Shown here one piece after another: positions 1 to 6,794 of a DNA stretch of 8,957 nucleotides. This DNA is from Bifidobacteriaceae bacterium. GTDB taxonomy: Bacteria; Actinomycetota; Actinomycetes; Actinomycetales; WQXJ01. The stretch's first letter is position 1. The number at the start of each line of letters is the position of its first letter. Under the pieces are notes generated by a model. The model was not told the DNA's origin and searched no databases. It saw only the letters and a list, made by a program, of their open reading frames with translations. The translations under genes and the position numbers were made by a program. The stretch is from contig JAITKC010000033.1 in the NCBI GenBank assembly GCA_031278665.1, forward strand, positions 1-8,957. The letters are read 5' to 3'.

Positions 1-873
1 GCCAACGGCAACAAGGCGATTCTGGCGCTGATCCGGGGCGCCCTGCCGGAGTTGCGGCCTTCTGAACGGCGCGTCGCCAGGCTGGTGCTGGAGGACCCGG
101 AGGCGGTCGCGCACCTGTCGGTGGCGGAGGTCGCGCGCCGCTCGGACACCTCCGGCACGTCGGTGGTGCGCTTCACCCACGCGATGGGCTTCGACCACTA
201 CCGCGACCTGCGCATCGCGATCGCCAACGACGCCATGCGGGAGACCTACGACGCCGCCGGCGCGCCCTTCGCGGCCGGCGACATCGGGCGTAACGACTCG
301 CTGGCCCAGATCGTGCGCAAGGTGTCCTATTCGGAGACGCGCTCGATCGCGGACACCGCCCTGGTGCTCGACACCGACAAGTTGGCCGAAGCCGTCCGCT
401 TGGTCTCCGAGGCGCCCAGAGTCGACATTTTCGGGGTCGGCGCCAGCTCGATTGTCGGGTTGGACTTGCAGCAGAAACTGGTGCGCGTCGGCAAGCCGGC
501 GCTGGCCTGGGCCGACGCTCACGGCGCCCTGACCGCGGCGGCGACCCTCGGCGAAGGCTGCGTGGCGATCGGCGTGTCGCACAGCGGCGCCACGGCCGGG
601 CCGGTGGAGTTCTTGGAGACGGCCCGCGAGCGCGGCGCCAAGACGATAGCGGTCACCAACCACGGGGCCTCGGCGGTGGCCCGCGCGGCCGATGTGGTGT
701 TGACGACCGCGGCGCGCGAGACCACCTTCCGATCCGGCGCGCTGGGCAGCCGGATAGCCCAGCTCTTGGTGCTCGATTGCTTATTCGTCGGCGTCGCGCG
801 GTCCGACTACGACCGTTCGATGACCGCGTTGCGCGACACCTACGGAGCGGTGCGCCGCCTCGGCGCCGGCTGA
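1..873 (+). CDS. MurR/RpiR-family transcriptional regulator (HTH + SIS), 5' end missing
   Basis: Likely phosphosugar-responsive repressor or activator of the downstream operon. The frame is open from base 1 and gives 290 residues to the TGA at 871-873. An RpiR-type N-terminal helix-turn-helix domain spans about residues 5-80: PSERRVARLVLEDPE, then a recognition region SVAEVARRSDTSGTSVVRF, then MGFDHYRDLR. A SIS sugar-phosphate-binding domain follows at about 138-265, with IFGVGASS and GVSHSGATAGPVEF typical of the phosphosugar pocket. The TTG at 52 is a poor start because it would remove the first conserved helix (ALIRGALPELRPSERR), so the true start lies upstream of the window. Family knowledge: MurR of E. 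coli and B. subtilis controls murQ and responds to MurNAc-6-phosphate. The murQ and anmK genes just downstream make that ligand the best guess here, but SIS regulators also sense other sugar phosphates, so no gene symbol is given. Confidence 0.93.
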   Translation, partial: ANGNKAILALIRGALPELRPSERRVARLVLEDPEAVAHLSVAEVARRSDTSGTSVVRFTHAMGFDHYRDLRIAIANDAMRETYDAAGAPFAAGDIGRNDSLAQIVRKVSYSETRSIADTALVLDTDKLAEAVRLVSEAPRVDIFGVGASSIVGLDLQQKLVRVGKPALAWADAHGALTAAATLGEGCVAIGVSHSGATAGPVEFLETARERGAKTIAVTNHGASAVARAADVVLTTAARETTFRSGALGSRIAQLLVLDCLFVGVARSDYDRSMTALRDTYGAVRRLGAG

Positions 874-903
874 GCGCCCAGGCGCCGGCCGCCGTTACCG
901 AAC

Positions 904-923
904 TGCAACGGAACAATATTGCA
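904..923. promoter_or_regulatory. Candidate operator: inverted repeat TGCAA-N10-TTGCA
   Basis: The gap between the regulator and the transporter operon holds a perfect 5-base inverted repeat, TGCAA (904-908) and TTGCA (919-923), separated by 10 bases. It overlaps a second perfect 8-base palindrome, CAATATTG (914-921). This is the most AT-rich, dyad-containing patch in an otherwise very GC-rich region. RpiR-family proteins bind dyads as dimers or tetramers near the promoters they control, so this is a reasonable MurR-like binding site. It overlaps the proposed -35 element. The assignment is inference, since no known consensus is matched exactly. Confidence 0.35.
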
Positions 924-947
924 CGATTTGCGTCGCGCTTGTATCTT
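919..947 (+). promoter_or_regulatory. Candidate sigma70-type promoter for the transporter/murQ operon
   Basis: TTGCAC (919-924) and TATCTT (942-947) are separated by 17 bases. TTG in the -35 and TAnnnT in the -10 fit housekeeping promoters of high-GC Gram-positives, but neither box is a full consensus match. The predicted transcription start near 954 would give a leader of about 60 bases before the binding-protein ATG. The position is sensible because the 144-base gap is the largest non-coding stretch in the window and precedes the first gene of the operon. Confidence 0.3.
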
Positions 948-977
948 TGTCACACTATCGAGAAAGCGCGACCCGCC

Positions 978-993
978 GACGCCCGGCGGCGTC
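978..993 (+). other. Small leader hairpin
   Basis: GACGCC (978-983) and GGCGTC (988-993) form a perfect 6-bp stem around a 4-base CGGC loop, 24 bases before the ATG of the binding protein and upstream of its ribosome binding site. There is no U tract, so it is not a terminator. It could stabilise the 5' end of the mRNA. In DNA this GC-rich, a short hairpin may also arise by chance. Confidence 0.25.
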
Positions 994-1004
994 CTGGACT
1001 CAAC

Positions 1005-1011
1005 GTGGAGG
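1005..1011 (+). promoter_or_regulatory. Ribosome binding site fixing the binding-protein start
   Basis: GTGGAGG contains GGAGG at 1007-1011, six bases before the ATG at 1018. It decides the start: the frame stays open further upstream, but an earlier start would put extra residues ahead of the lipoprotein signal. Confidence 0.8.
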
Positions 1012-1017
1012 CTTAAC

Positions 1018-2598
1018 ATGAAAACTCGCTCAATCGCGAAGCGCGCCGCCGGGGCGGCGGCGGCTGTGGCCGCGCTGGCGCTACTGGCCGGCTGCGGCGG
1101 CGCCGAGACACCTTCCGGCGACCAATCGACCGGCGCGGCCGGCTCGCCCGGCGCGGCCGACCCCGCCGGAGGCGCGCTGGTGGTCGGTGTGACCAGCGAC
1201 GTGGACACCCTGTTCCCCTGGAAGGCGACGCAATTTAACACCGTCAACGTGATGCAGGTCATATACGGGACCCTGACCGAGTTCGATCAGGACCTCAATG
1301 TGGCGCCGGGCATCGCCGAGTCCTGGGAGATCTCGGACGACCGCCTGACCCTGACCTTCCACCTGCGCCAAGGCGTGAAGTTCGCCGACGGCTCCGACTG
1401 CGACTCCGCGGACGTCAAGTTCTCGCTCGACAAGATCGCCGACGAGGCGACGGCCGCCGTCGCCCGCGCCCAGCTCAGTTCGATCGCCTCGGTCGCTGCG
1501 CCCGACGCCGCCACCGTGGTCCTGAACCTGACCAGCCCCGACGCGGGCCTGGTGAGCAGTTTGGCGAGTATCAACGTGGCCATCTTGTCGAGCGACGACA
1601 CCGAGGAGGCGCTGAACGAGACGCCCAACGGCACCGGCCCGTTCAAACTCAAGGAACGCAAGCCAAGCCAGTCTCTGACCCTCGAGCGCAACGGCAATTA
1701 CTGGGGCGACCCGGCCAAACTCGACACTGTCGAGTTCCGCGTCATACCGGATGAGACCTCGATTGTCACGGCGATGCAGTCCGGCAACGTCCACCTGGCC
1801 GTCTTCGACGACCCGCTGGTCGCCGAGAGCGCCGAGACCTCGGCCAACGCCGTTATCCAGGAACAGGCCCAACTCGCCTATCACGTTCTCCAGCTCAACG
1901 CCACGAAGGGCGAGTTGACAGACGTCAACGTCCGCCTGGCCATCCAATGCGCCATCGACCGCCAGCAGGTCCTGGACGCCGCCGCCCTGGGCGAAGGCGC
2001 CATCACGGGCCCGATCACCTCGCCGGCCTTCCGCTCCGACCCGTCGGCCCGGCCCTGCCCCGACCGCGACCTCGACAAAGCCGCCGAATACCTGGCCAAA
2101 GCCGGCAAGGCCGACGGCATCAAGCTCAAGGTGATGGTCTCCCAGGGCGAATACGCGACCAGCGTCAACGAGGCCCAAAGCATCCAGGCCCAACTGGCGG
2201 ACGCCAAGATCGAAGTCGAACTCGAAGTCCTCGAGTCGGGCGCCTACGTGGACCGCTGGCTGGCCGCCGACTTCGACGCGGCGGTGGCCCTGAACGGCGG
2301 GCGCCCCGACCCGGACCAGGCCTATTCGCGCTACTTCACATCGACCGGCAACCTCAACGCGGTCGCCGGCTTCTCCTCGCCCGAACTGGACCGGCTGTTC
2401 GCCGAGGGCCGTTCATCGGCCAGTAAAGAAGAGCGCGAGTCGATCTACACCGAGATCTCGTCCATCCTTGAGGACAACGCCGCTTGGGTTTGGCTGTTCA
2501 CCAGCTACACCTACACGGCCACCACCGCCGATGTGAGCGGCTACGTTCCGATGGCCAACGACTCGATGCAGTACCTCCGGACCACGGCGCTAGGCTGA
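1018..2598 (+). CDS. Peptide/muropeptide ABC transporter substrate-binding lipoprotein (SBP family 5)
   Basis: Extracytoplasmic binding component of a Dpp/Opp-type importer, 526 residues, usual for family 5. The N terminus is a lipoprotein signal: basic MKTRSIAKR, a hydrophobic Ala/Leu stretch, and lipobox LAGC with the acylated cysteine at 26. A Gly/Ala/Ser-rich tether covers about 27-50, and the family 5 domain about 53-520. Family-typical segments are GIAESWEIS (98-106), LTFHLRQGVKFADGS (112-126), NGTGPFKLKE (204-213), ERNGNYWGDPAKL (223-235) and VRLAIQCAIDRQQVL (305-319). The mature part has cysteines at 128, 311 and 347 besides the lipid anchor. E. coli MppA, in this family, binds murein tripeptide. 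With murQ and anmK in the same operon, a cell-wall peptide or muropeptide is the most likely ligand, though sequence alone cannot separate this from an ordinary oligopeptide. It is the first gene of the operon after a 144-base gap. Confidence 0.92.
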   Translation: MKTRSIAKRAAGAAAAVAALALLAGCGGAETPSGDQSTGAAGSPGAADPAGGALVVGVTSDVDTLFPWKATQFNTVNVMQVIYGTLTEFDQDLNVAPGIAESWEISDDRLTLTFHLRQGVKFADGSDCDSADVKFSLDKIADEATAAVARAQLSSIASVAAPDAATVVLNLTSPDAGLVSSLASINVAILSSDDTEEALNETPNGTGPFKLKERKPSQSLTLERNGNYWGDPAKLDTVEFRVIPDETSIVTAMQSGNVHLAVFDDPLVAESAETSANAVIQEQAQLAYHVLQLNATKGELTDVNVRLAIQCAIDRQQVLDAAALGEGAITGPITSPAFRSDPSARPCPDRDLDKAAEYLAKAGKADGIKLKVMVSQGEYATSVNEAQSIQAQLADAKIEVELEVLESGAYVDRWLAADFDAAVALNGGRPDPDQAYSRYFTSTGNLNAVAGFSSPELDRLFAEGRSSASKEERESIYTEISSILEDNAAWVWLFTSYTYTATTADVSGYVPMANDSMQYLRTTALG

Positions 2599-2637
2599 TC
2601 CAACTCAGGCGGCTCAAGCGAGACCGCCGGAGCCGGC

Positions 2638-2696
2638 CCGGGCGGGCTGTTGACAAGACCTCGCCCGGTCCGGCCCGGCGGGCGCGCCGGCCGGCG
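2638..2696 (+). other. Structured GC-rich intergenic segment between binding protein and permease
   Basis: The 117-base gap 2599-2715 contains CCGGGCG (2638-2644) pairing perfectly with CGCCCGG (2662-2668) around a 17-base loop. A perfect 12-base palindrome, CGCCGGCCGGCG, follows at 2685-2696. No T-rich tail is present, so a classical intrinsic terminator is unlikely. In many ABC operons a stem-loop after the binding-protein gene protects its mRNA 3' end or partly attenuates transcription, giving more binding protein than permease. That role is inferred here from position. Confidence 0.35.
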
Positions 2697-2715
2697 AAAC
2701 GGCGAAAGAGACCAT

Positions 2716-3687
2716 ATGCTCACCCGGGTCCTCCACTCATCGATCACCAGGCGGTTCGTCACCGCGCTGGGCACGCTATTCGGCGTCGCGGTCTTGGTGT
2801 TCGCGATGCTCCGGGCCATCCCCGGCGACCAGGTAACAGCCCAATTCGGGATTGAATCGGGGGCGCTGACAGCCGCCCAGCGGGCTTCGCTCGAATCGTA
2901 TTACGGGTTGGACCAGCCGCTATTCGTCCAGTTCTTCAGTTGGCTGGGAAATGTCTTGACCGGCAATCAGGGCTTTTCGGCCCGCTCCCACATGTCGGTC
3001 GCGGAATTGACGGCCCTGTCGCTGCCGGTGACAATCGAGTTGGCAATCATCACCATCGTGTTCTCGTTGCTGTTGGGCGTCCCGTTGGGCATGCTCTCCG
3101 CCTCCAAGCCGAATTCGGCGCGCGACGCGTTCGGCCAGGTGATCGCCTTGGCCGGGCTCTCAATTCCGGCCTTCCTGCTCGGCTCGTCGGTGATGGCCTG
3201 GGCGGCCTCGTCGTGGGGCGAGAATCCGAACGGCCAGGCGTTCGCCCAATTGGCCGAGAACCCCGGCCTGAATCTGCGCCAAATGATCCTGCCGGCGGCG
3301 GTGCTGGCGTTCGGGATAGCCGCGCCGATTATGCGCACCACCCGAACCGCCGTCCTCGACGTGCGGTCGAAGGATTTCATCCGCACGGCTCGCGCCAAAG
3401 GGCTTGCCCCCAGGCGCATTCAATTCCGGCACGTTTTGACCAACGCCTTGGTGCCCATCACCACTATGACCGGCCTCCAATTCGGGTATTTGTTAGGCGG
3501 CGCGATCGTGATCGAGCAGGTCTTCTCATTGCCGGGGATAGGCCGGCAGGTGTTGGTCGGGATAGAGCAAAAGGAATACGCCGTGGTGCAGTCCACAATT
3601 CTGATAATCGCCGTTTGTTTTGTGCTGGTGAATCTCTTGACGGACATTCTTTACCGGGTTATCGATCCCAGGGTGCGCGCCCTATGA
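2716..3687 (+). CDS. Dpp/Opp-type ABC transporter permease (first, DppB-like)
   Basis: Membrane subunit of the importer, 323 residues, normal for the DppB/OppB group. The N-terminal anchor helix is about residues 12-33, followed by the family motif LRAIPGD (32-38) and the periplasmic-side segment YYGLDQPLFVQF (62-73). Five further membrane segments lie at about 105-128, 140-165, 190-207, 250-272 and 290-312. The cytoplasmic EAA-type loop that contacts the ATPase is at 221-246 (FIRTARAKGL then VLTNALVP). GGAIVIEQVFSLPGIG (261-276) and the C-terminal YRVIDPRVR are characteristic. The ATG at 2716 is preferred over the TTG at 2650 because conserved sequence begins there. It is preceded only by a weak AAAGAG, so translation may depend on the upstream gene. 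Its stop overlaps the next start by ATGA. Confidence 0.93.
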   Translation: MLTRVLHSSITRRFVTALGTLFGVAVLVFAMLRAIPGDQVTAQFGIESGALTAAQRASLESYYGLDQPLFVQFFSWLGNVLTGNQGFSARSHMSVAELTALSLPVTIELAIITIVFSLLLGVPLGMLSASKPNSARDAFGQVIALAGLSIPAFLLGSSVMAWAASSWGENPNGQAFAQLAENPGLNLRQMILPAAVLAFGIAAPIMRTTRTAVLDVRSKDFIRTARAKGLAPRRIQFRHVLTNALVPITTMTGLQFGYLLGGAIVIEQVFSLPGIGRQVLVGIEQKEYAVVQSTILIIAVCFVLVNLLTDILYRVIDPRVRAL

Positions 3688-4649
3688 GCGCCGCCTCCTC
3701 CGCTCCGCCGCCGATGCCGACCGCCCCGGAACCAGCGCCGCCGGGAAAGCCCCGGCCGCCGGACCAAACCGAGTCAGGAGCGCCTCAGGCGCCCGCCCGC
3801 CGGCGGCCCGCCCGCGACGGCCTGCGGCTGCTGTTGCGCTCACGGGCCGGAGTTGTCGGACTGGCGATTGTGACAGTGGTCGTGGCGGTCTGCCTGGCCA
3901 GTGTCTTCGGCTGGCTGGCCCACGAGCCAAACGCCCAGGACCCGCTGTCCCGCCTGCAGGCGCCGGACGGCGAACATTGGTTCGGAACCGACCGCTTCGG
4001 CCGCGACGTGTTCGCCAGAGTGGCCGCCGGTCTGCTGAACTCGTCGCTGATCGCGCTGGTGGCGGTGGCGTTCTCGGCCGTGGTGGGGACCGTCGCCGGG
4101 GTGGCCGCCGGGTTTTTCCGGGGCGCCGCCGATGCCGCCGTGTCGGGGGTGACCAACGTGCTGTTCGCCTTCCCGCCGCTGCTGTTGGCGTTGGCGTTGG
4201 CGTCGGTGCTGACCCGGAATTGGTTCACGGTGGCGGTGGCGATCGCCGTGGTCTACACGCCGATTTTCATCCGTGTGACGCGCGGGCCGGTGTTGTCCTT
4301 GCGGGAGATCGAGTTCGTCCGCGCCGCCCGCGCGGCCGGCCGGACCGCTCCGGCGATCATGTTCCGGCACATCTTGCCGAATATCACGTCGATTGTGATA
4401 GTCCAGATCACTCTGTCGCTGTCATGGGCGGTGCTGACCGAGGCCTCGCTCAGTTTCCTCGGTCTGGGAACCCCTCCCCCGGCGCCGTCGCTCGGTTCGA
4501 TGATCTACGAGGCCCGGACGCTGGTGAACATCGCCCCGTGGACTATGATCGCGCCCGGCCTGGTGATGATCGCGCTGGTCGTGGGCCTAAATCTGTTGGG
4601 CGATGGCGTCCGCGACGCCCTCGACCCGCAAGGCCGGGGAAGGCGTTAG
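3684..4649 (+). CDS. Dpp/Opp-type ABC transporter permease (second, DppC-like)
   Basis: Second membrane subunit, 321 residues. It opens with a Pro/Ala-rich, probably disordered cytoplasmic tail (about 1-45), somewhat longer than usual. The anchor helix is at about 55-78 (AGVVGLAIVTVVVAV). The hallmark HWFGTDRFGRDVFARV is at 98-113. Further helices lie at about 121-145, 157-177, 180-197, 235-256 and 287-305. The EAA-type coupling loop is at 211-232 (FVRAARAAGR then HILP), and the DppC-type SFLGLGTPPPAPSLG at 257-271. The C terminus, LLGDGVRDALDP, is standard. The start ATG overlaps the previous stop in ATGA (3684-3687), and a modest AGGG lies upstream, so translation is probably coupled. The gene ends 4 bases before murQ. 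Together with the first permease it forms the heterodimeric channel. Confidence 0.93.
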   Translation: MSAASSAPPPMPTAPEPAPPGKPRPPDQTESGAPQAPARRRPARDGLRLLLRSRAGVVGLAIVTVVVAVCLASVFGWLAHEPNAQDPLSRLQAPDGEHWFGTDRFGRDVFARVAAGLLNSSLIALVAVAFSAVVGTVAGVAAGFFRGAADAAVSGVTNVLFAFPPLLLALALASVLTRNWFTVAVAIAVVYTPIFIRVTRGPVLSLREIEFVRAARAAGRTAPAIMFRHILPNITSIVIVQITLSLSWAVLTEASLSFLGLGTPPPAPSLGSMIYEARTLVNIAPWTMIAPGLVMIALVVGLNLLGDGVRDALDPQGRGRR

Positions 4650-4653
4650 GACG

Positions 4654-5643
4654 ATGGCGACAAACACTTCCGCGCCCCGATCGGGCGCGCAAACCCAGCC
4701 CGGCCGCGGGCCCCAATCCGACCGCCTCGCCGCGCCGGCCGGCGAACGGTTGTCGTCGCTGGTCACCGAGGCCGCCGACCCCCGCCTGGCCGAACTCGAC
4801 ACGATGTCGGTGGCCCAACTGGCGGAGATTATGAACGATGCCGACCGTTCGGTCCCGGACGCCGTCCGCGACAGTTTGCCGGCCATCTCCCAGGCGATCG
4901 AGGCGGTGGCCGAACGCATGCGGCGCGGCGGACGGCTTGTCTACGTGGGCGCCGGCACGCCGGGGCGCCTCGCGGTGGTCGACGCGTCGGAATGCCCGCC
5001 GACTTTCTCGACGCCGCCCGATCAGGTCACGGCGGTGATCGCGGGCGGACCGGAGGCGTTCACCGCCGCCCAGGAGGGGGCCGAAGACGATCCCGACGCC
5101 GCGGTCGCGGCGATCGCGGACCTGGAGGTGGGGCCGCGCGACGCCGTGGTCGGCATCGCCTCCAGCGGCCGCACCCCGTTCGTGGTGGCGGCTGTGAGCG
5201 AGGCGCGGCGGCGCGGCGCCCTGACGGTGGGGCTGTCTTGTGTGCCGGACGCGGCTCTCAGCCGACTCGCGGACTACCCGATCGAGGTGGCTGTCGGGCC
5301 GGAGGTCATCACCGGTTCGACCCGGCTGAAGGCCGGCACTGCCCAGAAGTTGATTCTGAACATGTTCTCGACTATTTCGATGGTGCGGCTGGGCAAGACT
5401 TACGGCTCGCTGATGGTCGACGTCAAGGCGACCAACCACAAACTCAGAGAGCGCGCCATCAGGATTGTCGCGGAGGTCGCGGCGGTTGATCGCGCCACCG
5501 CCGTCGCCGCCCTCGACGCGACCGGATACCGGCCCAAGCCGGCGGCGGTGATGCTGGTCAGAGGCGTGAGCTTAGAGGAGGCCGAGCGCCGCCTGGAACG
5601 GGCCGAAGGCCAGCTGCGACTGGCTCTGGAGGAGGGGCGATGA
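4654..5643 (+). CDS. murQ: N-acetylmuramic acid 6-phosphate etherase
   Basis: Cytoplasmic lyase-type etherase that cleaves the D-lactyl ether of MurNAc-6-phosphate to give GlcNAc-6-phosphate and D-lactate, the committed step of MurNAc recycling. It has 329 residues, slightly longer than usual because of a non-conserved 30-residue N terminus. The MurQ core is clear: LVYVGAGTPGRLAVVDASECPPTF (from 95), AEDD at 143-146, SIS segment GIASSGRTPF (167-176), and the GCKR/MurQ signature GPEVITGSTRLKAG (215-228) continuing through TAQKLILNMFST to MVDVKATNHKL. E113 in DASE and E144 (31 residues on) match the spacing of the two catalytic glutamates, E83 and E114, of E. coli MurQ. The usual GAGTSGR reads GAGTPGR here. 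The ATG at 4654 follows GGGGAAGG; an in-frame start at 4603 would lie inside the permease gene. It overlaps the next gene by ATGA. Confidence 0.96.
   Translation: MATNTSAPRSGAQTQPGRGPQSDRLAAPAGERLSSLVTEAADPRLAELDTMSVAQLAEIMNDADRSVPDAVRDSLPAISQAIEAVAERMRRGGRLVYVGAGTPGRLAVVDASECPPTFSTPPDQVTAVIAGGPEAFTAAQEGAEDDPDAAVAAIADLEVGPRDAVVGIASSGRTPFVVAAVSEARRRGALTVGLSCVPDAALSRLADYPIEVAVGPEVITGSTRLKAGTAQKLILNMFSTISMVRLGKTYGSLMVDVKATNHKLRERAIRIVAEVAAVDRATAVAALDATGYRPKPAAVMLVRGVSLEEAERRLERAEGQLRLALEEGR
5628..5637 (+). promoter_or_regulatory. Strong ribosome binding site of the fusion gene, inside murQ
   Basis: GGAGGAGGGG lies just before the ATG at 5640, within the last codons of murQ. With the ATGA stop/start overlap it supports coupled translation and fixes the start of the AnmK fusion at MRVLGLISGTS. 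Confidence 0.75.
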
Positions 5644-6794
5644 GGGTCTTGGGATTGATTTCGGGCACCTCGCATGACGCGATCGACGCCGCCGTCGTCG
5701 ATTTTTGGGGCGACGGCGACCTGCTTCATGGGCGGTTGGCGCTGGCGGAGGATTTCGCCTATCCCGCCGAACTGCGCGCCCGGCTGGCGGCGGCGCTGCC
5801 ACCGGCGGCGACCACTTTGGCGGAGGTCTGCGCTTTAGACACGCTGATCGGCCAGACTTTCGCGACCGCCGCCCAGGCGATGGCGCGGGCCGCCGGCCCC
5901 CTGGACGCGATCTGCTCGCATGGCCAGACCATGTACCACTGGGTCGACGGCGGCCGGGCGCTGGGCAGTTTCCAAATTGGCCAACCGGCTTGGATCGCCG
6001 AGGCGACCGGCGTCCCGGTGGTGGCGGACATCCGAATGCGCGACATCGCCGCCGGCGGCCAAGGCGCCCCGCTGGCCGCGTTGATCGACGCCCTGGTCTT
6101 GGCCGACGCCGAAGCCGGCGGCGACAGCGAAGCCGACGGCGAAGCCGAAGCCGACGGCGGCGGCCTGGCGGCGGCGCTCAACTTGGGCGGGATCGCCAAT
6201 GTGACCCTGGTCGGCGGCGAAACCGTGCAGGCTTATGACACCGGCCCGGCGAACGCCTTGATCGACGCCGTCGTCGCCCGCCTGGAACTCGATCCGGCCG
6301 GATTCGACCGCGACGGGCGGATCGCCGCCTCAGGCCGCCTTGAGCCGCGGCTGTTGGACAGTTTGCTGGCCGACCCTTATTACAAATTGCCGCCGCCCAA
6401 GTCGACCGGCAAGGAACTGTTCAATTTCGCCTACCTGGAGCGCGCCCAGGCCGAGGCCCTCGGGCCCGACGCCAGACTAAACGCCGCCGACCTGGTCGCG
6501 ACCGTCACAGAGCTGACCGCCCGCACGGTCGCGGACGCGATCCGCCCGGCCGGCGTCCGCCGGGTGTTGGCGTCCGGCGGCGGCGCCCGCAACGGCCACC
6601 TGATGCGGCGGCTGGCGGACCTGCTGGCCCCCGCCGCCGTCCTGACGACTGACGCAGTCGGCCTGCCAGCCGACTCGAAAGAGGCCGTCTTGATGGCGCT
6701 GATCGGCTATTTCACCATGCGCGGCCTGCCGGCGACGATCGGTTCGGCGACCGGCGGACGCCACCCGAGCGTCCTCGGCGCGATCACCCCGGGG
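5640..6794 (+). other. Domain: anhydro-N-acetylmuramic acid kinase (residues 1-385)
   Basis: Hydrolyses the 1,6-anhydro bond and phosphorylates 1,6-anhydroMurNAc with ATP to give MurNAc-6-phosphate, the MurQ substrate. Visible family motifs are GLISGTSHDAID (5-16), SHGQTMYHW (93-101), VVADIRMRDIAAGGQGAPLA (127-146), NLGGIANVT (181-189), YDTGPANALID (199-209), LPPPKSTGKELFN (250-262), ASGGGARNGHLM (311-322) and GLPADSKEAVLMALIG (341-356). The motif set ends with TGG at 371-373 and LGAITPG (379-385). D200 in the DTGP motif is probably the catalytic base by family comparison. An acidic Ala/Glu/Asp/Gly insert at about 156-175 interrupts the usual short path from the ALVLAD strand to AALNLGG. Confidence 0.93.

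Noticed and set aside
52..54. TTG start for the regulator
   Set aside because: Conserved HTH-domain sequence continues upstream of it to base 1, so the gene is truncated by the window edge.
860..888. Terminator after the regulator gene
   Set aside because: GGCGCC at 862-867 and 881-886 can pair into a 7-8 bp stem around a loop of about 13 bases, but no T tract follows and the stem includes the end of the coding region.
919..1017. Extended start for the binding protein
   Set aside because: It would add 33 residues ahead of the lipoprotein signal and has no ribosome binding site. The ATG at 1018 has GGAGG at the right distance.
1081..2193. Long antisense open frame opposite the binding protein
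   Set aside because: Its residues are compositionally biased with no recognisable domain, and it lies wholly opposite a clear family 5 binding protein. Long antisense frames are expected in very GC-rich genes.
2940..3683. Upstream extension of the second permease into the first permease
   Set aside because: The same frame is open upstream, but conserved DppC-like sequence starts only after 3684, where an ATGA overlap gives a natural start. The extension is low-complexity and overlaps a real gene.
4543..5439. Long antisense open frame opposite murQ
   Set aside because: Arg/Gly/His-rich translation with no motif, opposite a strongly conserved MurQ; a GC-codon shadow.
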